Of a stretch of DNA of 6,540 nucleotides, positions 4,796 through 6,540 are shown one piece after another. The notes beneath the pieces were generated by a model. It saw only the letters and a list, made by a program, of their open reading frames with translations, did not search any database and had not been told where the DNA came from. Numbering within the stretch: position 1 is the stretch's first letter; each line of letters begins with the position of its first letter. Source of the DNA: Phycisphaerales bacterium UBA966 (GTDB taxonomy: Bacteria; Planctomycetota; Phycisphaerae; Phycisphaerales; SM1A02); NCBI GenBank assembly GCA_002292895.1, contig DBCE01000099.1, positions 1,826-8,365 on the forward strand, written 5' to 3'. The translations under genes and the position numbers were made by a program.

Positions 4796-6156
4796 CAGCG
4801 CGCCGGACCCTGCTGCGCACCCTTCATCGGTCGCAGCGGATCCAAGTAACGCTCACGAGCAATCTGCACGAGCCGAATTTCCATCTTGGAAATACTTGCA
4901 CCCAGCCACCGCTTCTGCAACGACTGAATGTAGCGAGCCTGCTCAATGCGCTCTTGGGTTCCTTGCAATTCACCCCGCAAGGAGAGTTGCAAATCCGTGT
5001 CATAGATAGACATTTGTGCCGGCGTTTCCTTGCTGATGACTGCAAACCACGTCATGGAAGTGCGCGCGTCAAGCGGCTCGGAAATCATCCCAGGCTGCAG
5101 GGGCGCAATGAGTTTCTGCAAGTCATTGGTCATATCGGCAATCATCATTTTGCCGTCCGTCACGGTGACTGCGCGCCACATGCCATGCTCAGGGATGCCG
5201 ACGGCATCAGCAATCTCAGTGAAGGTCTTCTTCTCGGCCATCATCCGCTTCACCGTTTCAATCTTGTCCGCCTGCTGCTCCTTTGCCAGGCGAATACGAC
5301 CGAGCCGGTAAATCGGATCCGGCTGATATGCCGCATGCCGCTGCCGATACAAGCGTTCCACATCGCGCCAACTGACCACCACGCGCGGCTCTACTTTGCG
5401 GCGCAGGATGTCCCTGGTCAACTCAGCGTTCTTACGGAAGGTGACAAACTCCTCAACGGACATTTGCATTTCATCGCGGAGCGCCTCTTCAGCGCTGGCG
5501 CGGTTACCGCCGCGCTCGGCAATAGTGGTTTCCTGCAAGTCGCGCAGCCAACTGAGCAAACCGACCTTCATTTCCGGCGAAAGCCGGCTCTCTGCTTCCG
5601 CAAGAATCAACTCGGATTCCACCTGCTGACGAAAGGCGCGGCGTACCAACGCGTCAACCTGCGTGCGCGCTGATTCGGGATTGGGGTCCTGCGACGCCAA
5701 CAGCACTGCTGCCTCAATCTGCTTGAAGATCTCTTCAGCAAAGATTGGCCGGCCGTTGATCTGTCCGATCAAACTCTCCACCAACCAACGCTGCCCCACC
5801 CGCAGTGTGCGCTGATTGCCTTGATCGATGAATAGGCTGTCGTCTTCTGCCGTGGCGGGATCGACTGCGGTGACTACTTCTTCTTTGCGAATCACCTTGG
5901 TGCCGTCCGCCAGCGTGACGGTGTGTTCAATTTCGGTGACACCCGGTGGCTCGACTTGTGGCATGGGTGTCGCCACCACCTCTGGCAGCGGTCCCATGGG
6001 CGGCGCTGAAAACGCGCTGATGTCCACGTCCCGAACGGTCTGTTCCACTTCCGGAGAGGGCGTGCAGCCAAGCACTCCCATCGTGCCCAGCACAGCAATC
6101 GCCGCAAATACTCGGCAGAGAGTGTCGATTGGGCGCTGGCGGATCGGGTGAAGCAT
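4795..6156 (-). CDS. Lipoprotein with SurA-N and degenerate parvulin-like (PpiC) regions
   Basis: This is a probable envelope chaperone or foldase of the SurA/PrsA/PpiC type, anchored by lipid. The 453-residue product starts with a basic stretch (RQRP, CR), a hydrophobic core at about 16-30 and a lipobox-like VLGC with Cys31. Residues 32-120 are a Pro-rich, low-complexity linker followed by EIEHTVTLADGTKVIRKEE. The SurA N-terminal-like region begins with SLIGQINGRPIFAEEI at about 128-143 (family form VNGxPIT) and runs helically to about 275. A weaker parvulin-like region follows (about 282-378): YRLGRIRLAKEQ, KKTFTEIADAVG, LQPGMISEPL and WFAVISKE. The usual His and GGdLGw core residues of active parvulins are not recognisable, so it may be a chaperone without isomerase activity. 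A helical tail of about 70 residues ends Gln/Arg-rich. The ATG at 6156 is the only start that keeps a complete signal peptide. No SD is visible. The domain call is moderately sure. Confidence 0.78.
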   Translation of the reverse strand: MLHPIRQRPIDTLCRVFAAIAVLGTMGVLGCTPSPEVEQTVRDVDISAFSAPPMGPLPEVVATPMPQVEPPGVTEIEHTVTLADGTKVIRKEEVVTAVDPATAEDDSLFIDQGNQRTLRVGQRWLVESLIGQINGRPIFAEEIFKQIEAAVLLASQDPNPESARTQVDALVRRAFRQQVESELILAEAESRLSPEMKVGLLSWLRDLQETTIAERGGNRASAEEALRDEMQMSVEEFVTFRKNAELTRDILRRKVEPRVVVSWRDVERLYRQRHAAYQPDPIYRLGRIRLAKEQQADKIETVKRMMAEKKTFTEIADAVGIPEHGMWRAVTVTDGKMMIADMTNDLQKLIAPLQPGMISEPLDARTSMTWFAVISKETPAQMSIYDTDLQLSLRGELQGTQERIEQARYIQSLQKRWLGASISKMEIRLVQIARERYLDPLRPMKGAQQGPAR

Positions 6157-6167
6157 CGGGCGCGGGA

Positions 6168-6173
6168 AGTGTA
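6168..6173 (-). promoter_or_regulatory. Candidate -10 box (TACACT) for the SurA-like lipoprotein gene
   Basis: On the minus strand this reads TACACT, the same hexamer as before ispA and dxs. Eleven nt separate it from the ATG at 6156, implying a 5' leader of only about 4-5 nt and so no room for a Shine-Dalgarno. No clear -35 is visible. The expected -35 position overlaps the oppositely directed -10 at 6188-6193. Confidence 0.42.
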
Positions 6174-6187
6174 CGCCGGGACCGACC

Positions 6188-6193
6188 TATACT
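6188..6193 (+). promoter_or_regulatory. Candidate -10 box (TATACT) for the DUF1844 gene
   Basis: TATACT has one mismatch to TATAAT and lies 24 nt before the ATG at 6218, leaving a leader of about 17 nt that contains an SD. The expected -35 position (about 6165-6170) has no TTGACA-like match and overlaps the divergent -10 on the other strand. Confidence 0.5.
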
Positions 6194-6207
6194 CCCCTCC
6201 TTCCTAC

Positions 6208-6212
6208 AAGGA
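6208..6212 (+). promoter_or_regulatory. Shine-Dalgarno (AAGGA) of the DUF1844 gene
   Basis: AAGGA is followed by 5 nt and then ATG 6218, a workable SD spacing that fixes the start. It is the only convincing Shine-Dalgarno in the window; the other starts lack one. Confidence 0.6.
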
Positions 6213-6217
6213 CCACC

Positions 6218-6540
6218 ATGATCGACCCGAACAGCCAGCACTCGTCCGACGCCCCCGCCCCCAGCATCCATGTCGATAGTGACTGGAAGGCGCAAGCCGA
6301 GGCAGAGCGCACCCGACTTGCCGCGAAGGATGCAGCGATGGATGCCCGCGCTGCCGAAGCCGGCAACGAGCAGCTGCCACCAGCAGAATTCCGAAGCCTG
6401 GTTGGATTGCTTGCATCGCAAGCAGTGATGGGGCTTGGCACCATGGCTGACCCGCAGGGCCGCGTGGTGGTGGATCTTGAGGGATCCAAGTTCGCCATGG
6501 ATCTGCTCCAGGTGCTGCATGACAAGACCAAGGGCAATCT
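6218..6540 (+). CDS. DUF1844 domain-containing protein (5' part, runs off right edge)
   Basis: This is a small soluble protein of unknown function carrying a DUF1844 domain, a family frequent in planctomycetes and some other bacteria. The window holds 107 residues with no stop. The first 45 are polar and Ala/Glu-rich, with HVDSDWKAQAEAERTRL at about 18-34, a short charged helix typical of planctomycete members as I recall them. The domain begins with PPAEFRSLVGLLASQAVMGLG at about 54-74. A short MADPQGRVVVDLEG loop follows, then SKFAMDLLQVLHDKTKGNL at 89-107, matching the family pattern of (A/S)xxxIDLLxxLxxKTKGNL. Probably only a short C-terminal tail is missing. The gene diverges from the SurA-like lipoprotein gene with 61 bp between the ATGs. 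Family call is good; no function can be given. Confidence 0.85.
   Translation, partial: MIDPNSQHSSDAPAPSIHVDSDWKAQAEAERTRLAAKDAAMDARAAEAGNEQLPPAEFRSLVGLLASQAVMGLGTMADPQGRVVVDLEGSKFAMDLLQVLHDKTKGN

Noticed and set aside
4609..5673. Plus-strand open frame of 354 codons, the longest antisense frame
   Set aside because: It overlaps the 3' part of yraN and is antisense to the SurA-like gene. The product is Arg/His/Leu-rich with no domain, while the opposite frame has a signal peptide, lipobox and SurA-like motifs.
5927..6520. Minus-strand open frame of 197 codons over the DUF1844 gene
   Set aside because: It overlaps the lipoprotein start, the divergent promoter region and the DUF1844 coding sequence, which has an SD and a clear domain.
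1..6540. Possible defence system, CRISPR array, mobile element or biosynthetic cluster
   Set aside because: No regularly spaced repeats, transposase, integrase, terminal inverted repeats, toxin-antitoxin pair or modular synthase is visible; all genes fit housekeeping or conserved families.
1..6540. tRNA or other structured RNA genes
   Set aside because: No cloverleaf with a TTCGA-type T loop in a suitable context and no rRNA-like stretch was recognised; non-coding gaps are all short (66, 109, 55, 76, 43 and 61 bp).

Overview
The window looks like ordinary chromosomal housekeeping DNA from a GC-rich Gram-negative bacterium, most likely a planctomycete (possibly Phycisphaerae). That lineage call is an inference. 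It rests on the small DUF1844 protein with a DSDWK-type N-terminus, a DXS with a GHAG(T)xSTA(V/L)G-style first domain as I remember it from planctomycetes, an ExbB/TolQ channel gene, a SurA-like lipoprotein, and starts that mostly lack Shine-Dalgarno sequences. No similarity search was possible.

Layout, left to right: (1) the 5' part of a MotA/TolQ/ExbB proton-channel gene on the minus strand, running off the left edge (1-449). (2) A 66-bp divergent promoter region. (3) A plus-strand block: ispA-type polyprenyl diphosphate synthase (516-1391), dxs (1501-3477), a class I glutamine amidotransferase (3533-4282) and a YraN/UPF0102 nuclease-fold protein (4359-4751). (4) A 43-bp convergent junction with a 17-bp tandem repeat and a GC hairpin. 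(5) A minus-strand lipoprotein with SurA-N and degenerate parvulin-like regions (4795-6156). (6) A 61-bp divergent promoter region. (7) The 5' part of a plus-strand DUF1844 gene running off the right edge (6218-6540).

How the genes fit together: dxs makes the first dedicated intermediate of the MEP isoprenoid pathway. The ispA product condenses the resulting C5 units into prenyl diphosphates for quinones, carotenoids, hopanoids or undecaprenyl phosphate. Their adjacency is a common bacterial arrangement. The amidotransferase and YraN genes appear to be passengers downstream. The ExbB-like channel and the SurA-like lipoprotein are cell-envelope genes that point away from the block.

I found no mobile element, CRISPR array, tRNA, rRNA, defence cassette or clearly new multi-gene system. 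The parts worth a second look are small: a recurring TACACT-type -10 box placed so that some transcripts may be leaderless; two divergent regions whose promoters interleave; short tandem duplications at the 3' ends of dxs and yraN; a perfect palindrome inside dxs; and a DXS that departs from family consensus at several normally invariant positions.
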